Below are positions 1 to 12,500 of a stretch of 64,000 bases of DNA, in pieces. The position numbers and the translations under genes are program-made. This stretch comes from Marsupella aquatica. Taxonomy: Eukaryota; Marchantiophyta. The notes beneath the pieces are model-generated. The model made no database searches. It was not told the origin of the DNA and was given only the letters and a program-made list of their open reading frames with translations. The stretch is from contig OZ316898.1 in NCBI GenBank assembly GCA_973895155.1, positions 21,204,001 to 21,268,000 on the forward strand, in the 5' to 3' direction. The first letter of the stretch is position 1, and the number at the start of each line of letters is the position of its first letter.

Positions 1-15
1 ACTCTTATTAATAAA

Positions 16-891
16 ATGACTGACATGCTGGAGTGTGATGAGAGACACTTAATTGATGTCTTGGATGATCTTTTGCATAAGACATCAGCTTTACTTACCC
101 GAGATCATCATCGAGAATATTGTGAGGATTTAGTCCACAGGCTTACACAGATTTTCGGATGCAACCCGAAGCAAGTCTATTCTGCCGTCCGTTATCATAC
201 CTCAGCCTCTGGCTCTCCCATTTACTATTCTTCCCCTTCTTCCAGTCATTCACCCACCTCTCCTTACAGTCCTTCGAATCAACCAGACCAACTCTATCCT
301 AGTTTTCCAGAACCTGAGATCACCCCTACAGGTGAACATCTTGCCACTTCTTATCCTGACACCCTTCCACCAGGTCAAGATAAATCCTGTCAGGTTAATT
401 TCATCCCTACACTGCATATTGACCCTAAGACCCCTCAGGAGAATATTACACAATTTGCTGAGTTTGTCAGAGTTTCAGACCTTAGAACTCCTCCCATTTT
501 AGAGTTTTGGCAATACTATCATAAGAAGAGAGTTGAATGTCTCTATATCCTGAAGCTTCATTTGAAGGATGTCACCCGCCTAGAGATAGCAGAGATGGAT
601 GAGATCTGGACAGAGGCTAAATATTTTCGCCCTATTCTTGTTGTCCTAATCCTAGTTGGACACATTGTATTGGAGAATGGAGATCTGGCCTTGGCATACT
701 TCGGGAACTTACCTGCCTATGTCTTGGAATTCATCATCAACTTTTTGAGACAAACCAACAAACGATATCAGGTCAACCATGGTGTCCTACCAGAGAAACC
801 CTTTATTGTTCAACAATTTTCTCACCAGTTGCTGAGAGTGAGAGAATCTGGAACAACATTACTTCCCAGCGATTGGCTGATTACACCTTGA
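16..891 (+). CDS. unrecognised protein, 291 aa, probably frame-broken
   Basis: An ATG-started frame of 291 codons. The protein has an acidic start (residues 1-60), a Ser/Pro/Tyr-rich stretch (about 65-105) that looks disordered, and a mixed helical C-terminal half with a hydrophobic segment near residues 200-240. I recognise no domain. The last 17 residues overlap another frame whose upstream codons also read as ordinary protein, so the true product probably continues there through an indel or small intron. AT-rich DNA follows. It could be a host gene or the ORF of a decayed mobile element. Confidence 0.4.
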   Translation: MTDMLECDERHLIDVLDDLLHKTSALLTRDHHREYCEDLVHRLTQIFGCNPKQVYSAVRYHTSASGSPIYYSSPSSSHSPTSPYSPSNQPDQLYPSFPEPEITPTGEHLATSYPDTLPPGQDKSCQVNFIPTLHIDPKTPQENITQFAEFVRVSDLRTPPILEFWQYYHKKRVECLYILKLHLKDVTRLEIAEMDEIWTEAKYFRPILVVLILVGHIVLENGDLALAYFGNLPAYVLEFIINFLRQTNKRYQVNHGVLPEKPFIVQQFSHQLLRVRESGTTLLPSDWLITP

Positions 892-1214
892 AGTGGCGGG
901 AACTGTTACCTCGTGTCACCCCACTGCTATCACTTGCCAAGGACTCTGACACCTTCATCAACAAGTTTCCACGCAACTACCATACTACTTGTTGTAGTTA
1001 TGATTTGGTTGGCATCTATATGCAAGCTAGCAAGGTGAACACTATGTTTCACAGAAGACTACTCCCCATTCTAAATGTTGAACGACAAGTCAGATCTCTT
1101 CCATTTGCTCGACATGATACACAGGCTATGGATTTCCTTCGAGAGGCGATTCAAACCGAGACATTCAGGAGTTTTCAACAACCGGACCAGACAGCACTAC
1201 TCCAACAAGATTAG
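873..1214 (+). CDS. continuation of the preceding unrecognised ORF in another frame
   Basis: This frame overlaps the end of the preceding ORF and has no ATG at its left edge; it is open upstream to at least position 780. It ends with a stop at 1212-1214. About 113 residues are basic and helical, with Trp and Cys residues and no recognised motif. I read it as the C-terminal part of the same product, displaced by a one-base indel or an intron in about 780-870. No function is assigned. Confidence 0.35.
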   Translation: MADYTLKWRELLPRVTPLLSLAKDSDTFINKFPRNYHTTCCSYDLVGIYMQASKVNTMFHRRLLPILNVERQVRSLPFARHDTQAMDFLREAIQTETFRSFQQPDQTALLQQD

Positions 1215-2656
1215 TTCTCCTACGACAATAGTTAAGATCAGTCAATCTCTGCAATTTTAGTTAAATAGCTCAAGTAGTTAGAAAAGTCTCATACTTTTTC
1301 AGGAGATAGCCCTTATGTAGTAGAATCTCCCCTGAAAGTATCGACTTAAACCGACATGTAGTTTAGAATATATGACATTTTTAGTTTTGTAAAAAGCGTG
1401 AGTGCGCAAAGGCGCAACGGCGCTACTATGTAAAAGCGCAAAGGCGCAACGGCGCCTCCAACACTTAGAAAAATTTCCGGAAAATGTATTTTGTTTATCC
1501 GACAGCACTTTTCACCGATTTTATTAAGGCACTTAGACACCTCAGAAAAGTCTAAAATTTTGCCAGCATGTAGCATGTATATAAATCTTCCACCTAGTAA
1601 AGTTTCACCCCATTTTGACTTTTAAGTTAGAAATTAAAATTCCGATAAACTCACTATTTATCACAAAAGTGCAAAAAACACTTTTACTCCAGTTTACACT
1701 AGGGATAACTTTTGGTTAGTTTTTCATTCCAACAACATTCTAGTGAACCTTGAGTACTCTTATAGCATATTTTCATACTTTTTACTTTAGTTTATGACCC
1801 TTAAGATGTGAAAGGGCATGTCCTTTCATTATCTCTTTTCCCCTTTAGTTCCTGCCACCCTATATGTACTTGAATTTCTGCCACTTTTAGTGTGAAGAAA
1901 TTTCATGAGCGCTCAGTTGCAAGATTACAACTTTGTTACCTCCATTTGTAGCAAGCACTCCATTGCATATGAGTACTTAATACAAAGGAATTCTTCCCCC
2001 TTCAAGTCTAAATGAATGAGAAGTTTGGATCCTTGAAGTAAAATTATTGTGATTGTTAAATCTTTTGAGTATGTAAAAATAGATTCCTTGCTGGTGATGT
2101 TCTACATATTCCTTAGTTCTTGATGCATAGTTTTTGACGTGACATTGCTTGTGCACGGGATGCAAAGATTGTTACTTATCAATTACTTATGGCTTCAAAT
2201 TTGATTATGATGGTGTCTCTTATTTGTGACACAAAGTACCGATTGGATACAGAAGTGATTGATTACTAGTCTCCACTTAGTACCTTGGAAGGAAAAGTTG
2301 AGACATGTTGACGGCATTTTAGTAATCATCCTAGTACCGTAATCCTTTCCAGAAATGTTCTTGCGGATATACCACTTAAATCATATCAAATGAAGTTATG
2401 TTGAGGAGTCACCTTGGTTGTTTCCTAACTCCCTCACCATACCTCAAGGTTTTCATTGTGTTTTATTAATTGTTTCCATTTGTTAATTTTATTTACAATA
2501 TCAAGCAGACATTTAAAACTATGCCTTGCTGAGCAACCATAGTAAAAGGCTCAACTTTGTGTTTTTGTTACCTTATTCATTCATAAGTGCTAAATCATAG
2601 AAAATCATTCCTTACATGTTCTTCCATGGGAACGAATATCGAGTTTTGGATCTTAA
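1215..2656. other. AT-rich noncoding stretch
   Basis: About 1.4 kb of AT-rich DNA without a convincing coding frame. The only structure I see is a GC-rich 20-bp direct repeat at 1404-1455. Short frames here have no recognisable domain and no coding character. Confidence 0.5.
1404..1455. repeat. 20-bp perfect direct repeat, GC-rich island in AT-rich DNA
   Basis: The 20-mer GCGCAAAGGCGCAACGGCGC occurs at 1404-1423 and again at 1436-1455, with a 12-bp spacer. Each copy itself holds three GGCGC/GCGC blocks. It lies in otherwise AT-rich sequence. It is only loosely similar to the 15-base palindrome found elsewhere in the window. Confidence 0.8.
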
Positions 2657-2944
2657 ATGTTTATTTATGTCCCTAGTGTGATAGTACAGCCAGTCCATAA
2701 TCTTCTATCATGGGAGGATGACTTGCAGGTATGTGTGGGTACAGGCATTTTGCGACCGGATCATGCTAAATTCCATGGCAAAGTGGTCCCGGATGACCAT
2801 GTAGTAGTGTTGTTGACTACAGTGATTGTATCTGATTGTAATTTGCCATTTCCAAATAGAGACGATGATCCACCTCAGGAAATAATTGCAGATGCAGTAG
2901 GATCTCTTGTGCTTTGGCCATCAGAGTGTGTTAGTCTGCAGTGA
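2657..2944 (+). CDS. DUF8039-like exon fragment
   Basis: The frame ends with a stop at 2942-2944. A likely splice acceptor (TTGCAG) ends at 2728, so the exon proper is probably 2729-2944. Its product reads G-T-G-I-L-x-P then FHGKVVPDDHVVVLL, and ends with LVLWP near the stop. This spacing of GxGxLxP, a His-Gly, a D-x-V-V-V-x-L strand and a terminal WP resembles DUF8039, known from plant transposon-related proteins. The partner exons upstream were not identified; the 1.4 kb before it is AT-rich. It is probably a residue of a DNA transposon gene. Confidence 0.5.
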   Translation: MFIYVPSVIVQPVHNLLSWEDDLQVCVGTGILRPDHAKFHGKVVPDDHVVVLLTTVIVSDCNLPFPNRDDDPPQEIIADAVGSLVLWPSECVSLQ

Positions 2945-3811
2945 CTGAATACAAGTGTAGATAGAATCATGTGAATTGTGTTACATTTTGACATTGCCTT
3001 GGAAAGATCCAAGAAATATCTGTACCAATTTTTCCATTTGGTAAAGAGGATGAAGGAGCCGTTGTGTGTGACATTGATATTTCTGAATTCTGTATGTATG
3101 AAACAAGTGATTGATGTCAAACTATGGCTCTATGGTGATTGTCTATGATACTTGAATCTGTTTTGTATCATTTTAGTATTAGTGTGTATGGTATAGACAA
3201 ATGCTTTGTGACCTTCTTTGTAGTCTATGATGTTTGAATCTGTGAATTCATATTAGTGTACATGGTATAGAAGATGGCTTTCTGAAAATTTGTGTGAGGT
3301 TCTAATGTTAACATGGTGAATGGTGACCTTATAGAGTGAGTTCATTCCAAGTACACAATAAAACATGAATGGAATGTGTTATTTGTGCACAAGAGTGAGT
3401 TCATTCCAAGTAGTATAGTGGGGTCTTCATCACTCATTTCCACTTGACATGAAAGACTTGTACATACCCCACAAAGTGTCTACTTTAGTCGTTTTATAAA
3501 CCCACAAAGTATACTTAAAGACTACCCTCCATAACCTTTTGAGTCATTCCCAACAACTCACCATCGCAGCCCATAAAAGATTGAAAAAGACTCACCAAAC
3601 CTACCCACACAAAGACTACAATAGACTGAAAATCCAGTCTATAAAACGACTTATAAACCAGTTCTATAAAGGACTCAGTTGATCATAGTAACAAAACATA
3701 CGACTCATAGTCCTATAAAGGACTGGAGTCCTTCCCAGTCGTTTCCAAGTCCTATACGGTACTGAATAGTCGTTTAATGGGGTCTAAATACCCCCCGGTT
3801 GCTACTAGTGT
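2945..3811. other. AT-rich noncoding stretch with short direct repeats
   Basis: No coding frame is convincing. A 21-bp direct repeat lies at 3333-3353 and 3392-3412, and a diverged repeat of about 45 bp lies around 3140-3190 and 3220-3270. From about 3470 to 3790 the sequence repeatedly uses AGTC, GACT and CTATAAAG-like words, with small inverted pairs. The element A fragment starts at about 3812. Confidence 0.45.
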
Positions 3812-4276
3812 TATCAAGGATAAACTGACTCGGACCTAGGGGGTGTTGGCCGATGCGGTTACGGAGAAAGAGAAGTGGAAGCAGGAGCTGAGGGACACAG
3901 AGGAGGCCCACATAGCAGCCAACAATAGGGCCATGGCGGAGACCCAAAGAAGGGAGAGGGCGTTGAAGGGGGAGCTTGAGGATATCCGCGGAGCCCTTGA
4001 GCAGAAGGAGGCCGAGTTAGGGAAATCCTATCAAGGGATTATTATGCTACAGTAGGAGCTTGCATCCCTGTCGGCCAGTTTCAAGGCCGACCTCCATGAG
4101 AAAGACCACTAGCTCAACCAGACTTATGCCAAAATGAATAAAATGGAGTCTGAGGTCGTAATAGAGCTCGACAAGGAGCTAAGAGCAACCCAGGAGGAGA
4201 GGGCTACCTTAAAGAAGGAGTTGGAGGAAGCCTAGAAAGAGTTGGAAGAAGCCCAAAAGGAGCTGGAGGAGGCGAA
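3812..4276 (+). pseudogene. fragment of the element A LTR-encoded coiled-coil ORF
   Basis: In one frame this segment matches the coiled-coil part of the ORF that is nearly intact at 35847-39458, starting at the stretch that begins I-K-D-K-L-T. The frame is cut by TAG codons at three places where the other copies read CAG (for example 4053-4055). It ends abruptly at about 4276, where sequence of an inverted A LTR begins. It may be a relic of the 5' LTR of the element whose pol lies at 9507-13071. Confidence 0.75.
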
Positions 4277-4512
4277 ACCCTCCCTGCCCACTATTCAGGG
4301 ATATGCCTGGAGCAAAACCTACGGGAATCGGCTTGTGCAGGGCCAATTTTGCGGCTTAGCGGCATGGGACGCTGCTAACTCATTACTACTAACCAATTAG
4401 CATTTTACACACATATACTAGACAGATCCTTCATCGGGTCATGAGATACGTAGCCGGTCTAATCTAGGCCTTCCCTGATCTTCCTCTCCTTGTCTGCTTT
4501 AGGTATGTTTGG

Positions 4513-4528
4513 ATTCCGCCGCTAGAAT
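4513..4528. repeat. shared LTR hairpin, A copy 1
   Basis: ATTCCG-CCGC-TAGAAT: the 6-bp stem has one changed base (C to T in the right arm). See the covariation finding for the other copies. Confidence 0.7.
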
Positions 4529-5164
4529 GATCCCCATCTGGCTTGGGTAAGCCGCTAAGACCTCTCTCAGCTCGACACATCCAACTCTCACTCCCTTGTT
4601 TACTTCCCTTCTTTGTATTAGTTGATGTGGGCACTCTTCACACAAGTTAATGCGACACACAAATCGCAAAATGACTCCTTCTGACTGAGTTATACCATCC
4701 ATACAAATAGTACATCTCATACACAAGCTCTGCGAACTAAGCCGTGAGGCCAACTCTATTCAGCTCTTAGGCATGAGGAAACATGAATATACACAAGGGT
4801 CACTGTATAACTAACTAAGAGCTTCTCTTACTACTTGATCCCAGCCCTGCTGGTGCACTAAAAACTTGCTAAGGAAGAAGGCCCTGAACTCCCCGCCGCC
4901 CAGGTACTTATCCTGGCAGTGGATCCACCCAATTCCTTGCAGCGTAACCCTAATCTATCCTAACTGTAATCTACCTATGTACAGCGAGGCAGGAGCACAA
5001 GTGTCACTTTTACCAGTGGATCCATAATCCCACTAAGCTAAGTGTCAGGGCCACCTCCATGTTCTGATCCTAATTCTAAACTTGGAGATATGAGCCCGCC
5101 CTGCCCACTCACGCCTCCTCCCTCCACGTCCGCCCTCCCTTAAAGGAGCGGCCCTCCACCACCA

Positions 5165-8100
5165 TCATGGTAGCGGTGGCTGATCCTCAATGGATGCCCC
5201 CAACGCTCCCTCCGCAACCACTGTTGTAGGTCCGTCTTCTGACAGATTACCTACCCCGGACAGAGTCAACTCTCCATCGGCCTGACTGGGTCCACCCTCG
5301 GCCTCGGCCTCAACATCGGCCACGGCCTCCGATACGGCTTCGGCTTCCCCGGCCTGCTCTAATGGTGGATCCGGTACACCGGCTTCCTCACTAAGCATTC
5401 CGGCTTTGGTCGTGCCATCCCCGGATTGTAGGCCAGTTGGATCCTCTGTCGTGACCCTGCCTGAGATTGGTGTCGGGTTTACCTCCCTGGTCATGATGGC
5501 TTGAGAAGCCGTGTTACTCCCTAACCCAGAAGGTTTTTGCTTCTTCTTCTTCCCTATCTCGGCAGCTAGTCCCTTCCCCTTGCCACTTACCTCTGGCACT
5601 GGTGCAAGTGTTGCGGCCTGTCCTTTGGCCAGTACTACTCCTGGCAACTTGGTTGCCCCACCTGGAGTTGGACTTGATGAAGCCAAACACTTAAATACTG
5701 CGGCTTGTTTCTTCAGCCACTCCGTTTGGTTGTCGGCTCGCCGTTGTAAGTTCTCCATCTTCCGCGTGCTTTCCTCCAACTCCTCCTATACTTCGTCCAG
5801 GTCCTTGCGCGCCTCCTCCAGTTCCTTCTGGGCTTCTTCCAACTCTTTCTGGGCTTCTTCCAACTCCTTCTTTAAGGTAGCCCTCTCCTCCTGGGTTACT
5901 CTTAGCTCCTTGTCGAGCTCTGTTCCTTGAAAGAGATCATTTTATAAATTTTGATGTTCCCCCGCGAAAAACCCCACGGGAAGGGCGAACAAAGAAGGCC
6001 CAAAACGGCCAGACAACAGACCCCGCCACAGGGCAGTCCCCACTAGTGTTGGGGCAGACCAAGGGCACAGGATCAACAAGCACAAAACAGCACAGGGAAA
6101 AAGAACCGCATCTACCCCCTACTCATCACATGGGCTACGAGTCACATCACAAACAACCAGCCAGTCACATCCCAGTGACGATGCAGCCGCTGCCAAAAGA
6201 GAGCCAACCCCTACGTCTCTCATCAATCCAGGTTTTGGCCCTAAGAAGTCTGGTGCATTTCCTACCCGGAAGAGAACGGCGACTAACCGCATACAGATTC
6301 TCAGCCGCCTCAGTAAGAACCAGGCCCAAATCAAATGAGCGTCTGCCATGCAAATGGAACATATGTGTGTTCCGCCCCATCCAAAGTCGCCACAGAATCT
6401 GATGCAAAACAAAAAGTCGAGCTCTGTTACGACCTTAGACTCCATTTTATTCATCTTGGCATAAGTCTGGTCGAGCTGGTCGTCTTTCTCATGGAGGTCG
6501 GCCTTGAAACTGGCCGACAAGGATGCAAGCTCCTGCTGTAGCATAATGATCCCTTGATAGGATTTCCCTAACTCGGCCTCCTTGTGCTCAAGGGCTCCAC
6601 GGATATCCTCAAGCTCCCCCTTCAAAGCCCTCTCCCTTCTCTGGGTCTCCGCCATGGCCCGATTGTTGGCTACTATGTGGGCCTCCTTTGCGTCCCTCAG
6701 CTCTTGCTTCCACTTCTCCCTTTACTTAACAGCGTCGGCTAACTCTCCTTGGGTCTGAGTCAGTTTATCTTTGATAATCTTATTATCAGACTGAGCGTTA
6801 TCCAATTGCCCCTGCATGATGTTTAGCTCATGCCGCTTAATCCGCAACTCATCTTGGGCTTTTCTGGCCGCCTTCAGGTCTTCCACCTCGGCTTCCTTCT
6901 CCCTAAGCCGCCGGATGACCTCGTCCTTCTTGCTTCTTTCCAAAGCCACCGCTTCTTCTAATCGGTGCTTTTCCAACATCTCCCTGTGGAAAAAGGGTCC
7001 CTGCTCCAACTCCTCCCCAAAGATGCTGAGCGCAAGTTCCCCACACATCTCTCCGTACTCCATGGCTCTATCGTTAGCATAGGTGGAGTAAGTAGAAGTC
7101 ATCGGCATTAACCACCGTAGCCTCTGTTCACAAGCCGCCTTGCGGATCTCTTCAATCGTGGCTAGAGGGTTGCTTCTTTTTTTGGCAAGCGCCTGATGTC
7201 CTCTGGCCAATCTCCTCCTGGTAAATCTTTCTCCCTAGCCAAGGCTGCCTTCTCTTCCTCCCTGAGTCGCTCCTGAAACTCTTGTGCCGTCTACTTTATG
7301 CCGTCAAAGCTCGGGGGAGCGACATCTGGTGGGGGAGACTTGGGGCTACTCTGTTGGGTGGGTCCCCTCTAACGATTCTAGGAAGCATGGGGATAAACCG
7401 GCCACAGGTCCTTACTCCTGGAACATGATGGTCCGACCCGTAGCTAGAGTCGTCATGGTCGTAGTCTTCTACCGGCTCCTCTGCTGCTTGGACTACCGGC
7501 TTCCCCCTCTGTTCTCCTGGTCTTGCCGTGAAAACGGCCTCACAGCTCACGGGCCCTGGTTCCTCCCCCGGCTTCTAGGCTGTCTTCTCCCTCTGTTTTC
7601 CACGGGCAGGAGCCTTAGGCTGGTCTGCCTCGGTTTTGGGGCTGGAGGCTCCCACATACATTCAAACTCCCGGCTCATGTTCTGGCCTCCCTCTCTCCTT
7701 GGCTCCGGTAAAGGGGTTTTCCCTCCTGAGTCGGCTTAGGCCGACTTCTGGGGCAGTGTCCTATACCGGTGGCGTTGCCGTTGCCGTCCTCTTCTCCTTC
7801 TCCAGCAATTTCAGCAGATTCTGCATGTCGGGTTGCTGCATCGGCAAGTTTTCTTTCCTTGGCCAAAACACTTGCTCGATCGTAGGACTGGCGGGCTGGT
7901 TGGGTTTCTCTGCTGCCGGCCTTTGTTCCGGAACTTCCTCTGGTGCCCTTGTCTATAGGGGAAGTATTGGGGCAAAGATCTGACTTCGGGCATACCAGCA
8001 CAACAGCGGCATGTGATAGCCAAGCCGGGACACGCTTCCCATGCCGATGACCTGCTGTTCCTCCTTCAAGATCTTCTTTAGTTGGGTGAGGAGGTACCCG

Positions 8101-9390
8101 TTGTAGTCCCGGCTTGGGTCTGGCCTCTCCACCAGGTAGACCTGTGCCTTGCCAATCTCTGCCCTTGGCAAGTTGCAATGCATGGTCACCCGCAAGAAAT
8201 CAATCATCTCTCCAATGTGCGGGTTGGTGCAGGTGTTCCGGAAGAAGCCATTCTTTGTTGATGGCCCTGGGAATGATTGGAAATCCTTGTCAGGCAAGGT
8301 CTTCCTGGTATCCACTTTGGTCTTGTTGCCCATCGGCAAGCCAAACACTTCGGCAATCACTTGGGGAGTGAGATAGAAATCCTTCCCATACACCCTTGTG
8401 GAATTGTTCTCGGGCTCCCATGATCCCACAAATTCTAATAAGTCTGAATCCGGCACCTCCGGCTTCAGCCATGGTAATATCATAAAGGCTTCCAAGCCGG
8501 AGCCAGCCATGAAGCCCTGGTACTTCTTGGTTTGCATGGCCATAAAGCATACATCCTCCTCTTGCGCAAAATGTAGTTGCACTTCCTTGGGAAGGGTCGC
8601 CGCCCAACCTTTCCAGGTGTCATCTTTTGTTGGAATGGCATTGATGGGATCGACCTCCTCCTTGTTGGCTTCTCCCTGCCTCTTGCTCCCCTGCTCAACT
8701 GGCCTTCTTGGTGCCGCCGATCTTGTCCTTTTCGCCGGGGTGGCCTCTTCGTTGTTGTTTCCTTTCCTCTTCATCGCGGCTGCCGTGGATGTTTCTTCTA
8801 GCACGGTTGCCTTCGTCCACCCCTCCGTGCTACCCTTCAACTCCCAGTGCACGTTGTTGCAGCGGTTGATGGCTTCTCGGATGCCGATGATTCTATTTTC
8901 GCAAAATAGAAGGTTGTCGAGCTGATTGGCAGTAGGAGTCCACAAGAACTCAGCCTTGATAAGTTCTCCTCATAAGAAGGCAGACTTCTGCAGCTCCCAC
9001 AGTCAAGCAAGCTCCTGCCATTCTCGAGCTGCTCTCTCCGATTCTTCATCCTCGTAAGTCCCAAGGTACTCAGTTGCCCATTCGAACAGGCATCCCCAGA
9101 AATGAGCACTTGATTTACGTTGCTGATACCCTTCTTGAGTTGATCGTCGGTATCTGCTCCCGCCTAGAGTGCTTGCCTAAGCAGCTGATAGTAGGTGGCC
9201 TCACGTAGTTGTCTGCCTAGTTTGTGCTTGCAAATGAGCCACCATTCCTCGCAAGCAGTCCTTACCCCTCTCTTCCTCTGATCTTCCCTTCCGTTGGTTA
9301 CCTCTAGCCGCTGACACTTAGCGCGCCCTAACCCTAATCGTGTTCTCTCCCCCTGCGTCCTTACCTCCGGCCTCGGCCCGGGTTCCATAG
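5165..9390 (-). pseudogene. element A LTR-encoded coiled-coil protein, broken copy
   Basis: Minus-strand frames collinear with the nearly intact copy at 35847-39458: N-terminal helical part (about 9390-8950), a globular part with the F-G-L-P-M-G-N-K-T-K stretch (about 8350), a proline-rich linker, a long coiled coil (about 7200-5900), and a C-terminal tail rich in Ala, Glu and Pro (5780-5165). It is split by several stops and frame changes, and by an inserted 0.49 kb sequence at 5925-6415. It has no known enzymatic motif. The role may be gag-like, but that is inferred only from its place in the element. Confidence 0.7.
5925..6415 (+). mobile_element. SINE-like insertion, 491 bp, 13-bp target duplication
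   Basis: The sequence interrupts the element A coiled-coil ORF. The 13-mer GTCGAGCTCTGTT flanks it at 5912-5924 and 6416-6428, while the other A copies (near 41260 and 53960) have this site once and uninterrupted. The right end is A-rich (CAAAACAAAAA). A long TSD with an A-rich tail points to LINE-machinery retroposition. I could not identify A and B box promoter motifs with confidence, so the class is tentative. Confidence 0.7.
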
Positions 9391-9506
9391 TCACCCTCAA
9401 TTGTTTATATTTTCCTTGTTTTTTTGTTACTATACTAATGTGTTTCTAGGGTACATTCCAGTTTTCCCCATTTAACTGGCCTAGTGATTCCTGGCTAGGC
9501 ATCACA

Positions 9507-12500
9507 GACCCCCTCTATCACTGTATCCTAGGACACCAAGGATGACCTTAGGAAAAGCATCAGGGAGATAGATGGGTATGACAGTGGACTAGAGTCAGCC
9601 AATGAGGTACGTTGGCTAGAATGCCTCACTGACCTAACCGAAGAAAGTGTCTTTGGACCAGAGGTGCCCCCCAGCGGACTATGGCAGGAACCTATGGAGA
9701 GTGACTTGGAGGAAGGTGAAAAAGAGACCAAGGACTGCTTTACCATAGAATCCACCTTTTTAGCTTCAATTCTGGAGGAAACACAAGAGGTGGACCAGTT
9801 GGATGAAACGGCTAGGTGGGGAGCGGCAGTAAGAACAGTGGATTTTCCTCTGGCATTGTGGCAGAGCCGACAAGATCCACAACGCCGTCGATCATCGGCA
9901 AGAAATTAAATACCAAGGGATCGGCTTACAAACCGATCACAAGGGCATAACAAATTGAGGCCCTACTAGAGGTCGGAAGAGCACAACGACCTGACTCCCA
10001 AGAAGCGGGAATGGAAGAAGTACACAGAAACAAACCAGAGCCGAGTCAAGAAGGGAAGTCGACCACCAATAGACCGGCAAGGGAACAGTCTGCGGATAAA
10101 AAGGGAGAAATCAAGTCAACCGACTCGGCTAGTACAGTCGAGATTCCAGTTTATGGAGGTATGAGACTGGAGAGGCTGGAATCCGAGCTGGACCCAAATT
10201 TGAAGAAGCAGATTAATATGATTCAAGCACGGCAATACCAAAAGCTTGACTTAGGAGAAGGAAGGGAATTGAACTTAGGACGGGACCTAACACCTGAACT
10301 TGAGAAGGAGATCAGTGAATTACTAATTGAATTTCAGGATGTGTTTGCATGGAGTCACCAGGACCTGAAGGGAGTAGACCCAAAATTGGGAGAACACCGA
10401 ATTGATCTCATGTTAGGGGCCAAATCATTTTGGCAACCAATTCAAAGAATGAACCCAAAGTATTCCCTGATGGTCAAAGCTGAAATTGACAAGCTAGTGG
10501 AGGCCGGATTCATCAGTCTAGTCCTACATTCAGACTGGGTGTCTCCAATTGTGATAGTTCCCAAGAAAGTTGGACCCAATGGTAAACCCAAGATCCGGGT
10601 TTCTCAGGATTACAGGAAGTTGAATGAGGCTACGTTAAAAGACCATTTTCCTTTACCCTTTACTGATATGGTACTAGATATGGTAGCCAGTCATGAACTA
10701 TACTCATTCATGGATGGTTACTCTGGTTATAACCAAATCAAGATTAGGCAGGAGGATCAAATCAAGACAGCCTTCATCACGGAATGGGGGATCTATGTCT
10801 TCAATTGTATGTCGTTTGGACTCTGTAACGCACCAGCAATGTTCCAATGATTAATGGTGAACATTTTCCATGACTACTTAAGAAAGTTTATGGAAATCTT
10901 CATTGATGACTTTGCAGTGTTTGGAAAGGCATCAAAACATGCTAAATACCTCAGAAAGACCTTCATGAGATGTAGAGAGGTAGGTCTCAAGTTACACCCA
11001 GATAATTAAATGTTTCTTTGGAGTTATGGAAGGTGTGCTGCTAGGGCACAAGGTATCAAAGAAGGGCATTGAGATTGACAAAGGTAAGCTAGCAGTATGG
11101 CTAGATATCATGCAACCTAAAAACATAAAGGATGTAAGATCCTTCTTGGGGTGCATTGGGTATTATCGCCGGTTCATCAAGGATTTTGCAAAGATAGCTT
11201 TACCATTAACCAACATGCTCAAGGCAGGTGCAGACTTCGAACCCACACCAGAATGAGTAACAGCAGTGGTGGAATTGAAGCAAATGTTAGTAGAGGCCCC
11301 AGTCATGATAGCACCAGACTGGAACAAGGATTTTCATGTCTTTGTAGATGTCTCAGGCTTTTGTATCGGCTCAGTATTAAGTCAGTTGGATGAGAAAGGA
11401 AGGGACCATCCTATATACTTTGCAAGCCGCCAGCTTGCCGATGCTGAACGAAACTACTCCACCACATAAAGAGAAGCATTAGAAGTCATTTATTCGTGTA
11501 AAAAGTTTAGGCATTATTTGCTAGGGTACAAGGTAATCTTTCATACTGATCATGAAAGTTTGAAGTACCTAGTAAATAAGCCGGACCTTACAGGCAGGGT
11601 AGCAAGATGGATTTTGCTATTACAGGAATTTGACTACGAGCTAAAAATCAAACCGGGAAAACTACACGCCAATGCCAACTTCTTTTCAAGGATCACAGGT
11701 GAACCTACCATGGATTGCATCGACGATCGATTTCCCGACGAGGAGCTATTCGTTGTGGAAATAGCTAATACCTGGTACCCTGAGATTTTACAATTTCTTA
11801 GCACATCCATATTACAGCCAGGGCTAAGCCGAGAGCAAGCCGCAGTCTTTCTACGGAAGGTCAGACAGTATCAGTGCATTAAGGGTGTGCTCCACAGGTA
11901 TGGAATTAGCGGCACGATTCAAAGGTGTTTGGAGGAGGGAGAGGTAAAACGAGTCTTACGGGCTATGCATGGGGAGGAGGCCGGAGGACATTTTGCTCCA
12001 GTAACCACATCTAAAAAGATATTAAATGCCGGTTACTAGTGGCCCACCTTGCACAAAGATGTCTATCAATTTATCAAACAATGCGATCCTTGTCAACAAG
12101 CGGGAGGACCAAGGGCGTCCACAAGACATCCACTGCACCCTATTCTACCTCTGGCACCATTCGAGAAGTGGGGTATTGATTACATTGGACCCCTGAAACC
12201 ACTGACCCATCCGCGGAGAAACAAGTACATAATCCTAGCCACAAATTATGCAACTAAATGGGTAGAGGCCAGGCCGACCACGAAGGATGATGCCATTACC
12301 ACGGCTTGATTCATGTATGAGCAGATCTTCACCAGGTATGGCGCACCCCTAGAATTAGTTAGTGACAGAGGAACCCATTTTCTGAATGATATAATAAATT
12401 GTTTAAATGAGCAGTATTTAGTTAGACATAGGCCTACTACTCCCTACCACCCAAAGGCAAATGGGTTGATAGAACGAGCCAATGGATTTATAGGAAAAAT

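Larger units (their letters stand above)
4277..9506 (-). mobile_element. element A LTR, inverted copy, decayed
   Basis: Read on the minus strand it starts TGTGATGCC at 9506 and runs through the A coiled-coil ORF to a terminal region like that at the ends of the intact copies (34981-35731 and 39600-40360). The hairpin typical of these LTRs is at 4513-4528 with one stem base changed. The terminal 60-70 bases near 4277-4345 are scrambled, and a piece of about 35 bases there is in the opposite orientation. No TSD could be found. It abuts a plus-strand pol region, so it is not that element's own 5' LTR in normal orientation. Confidence 0.75.
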
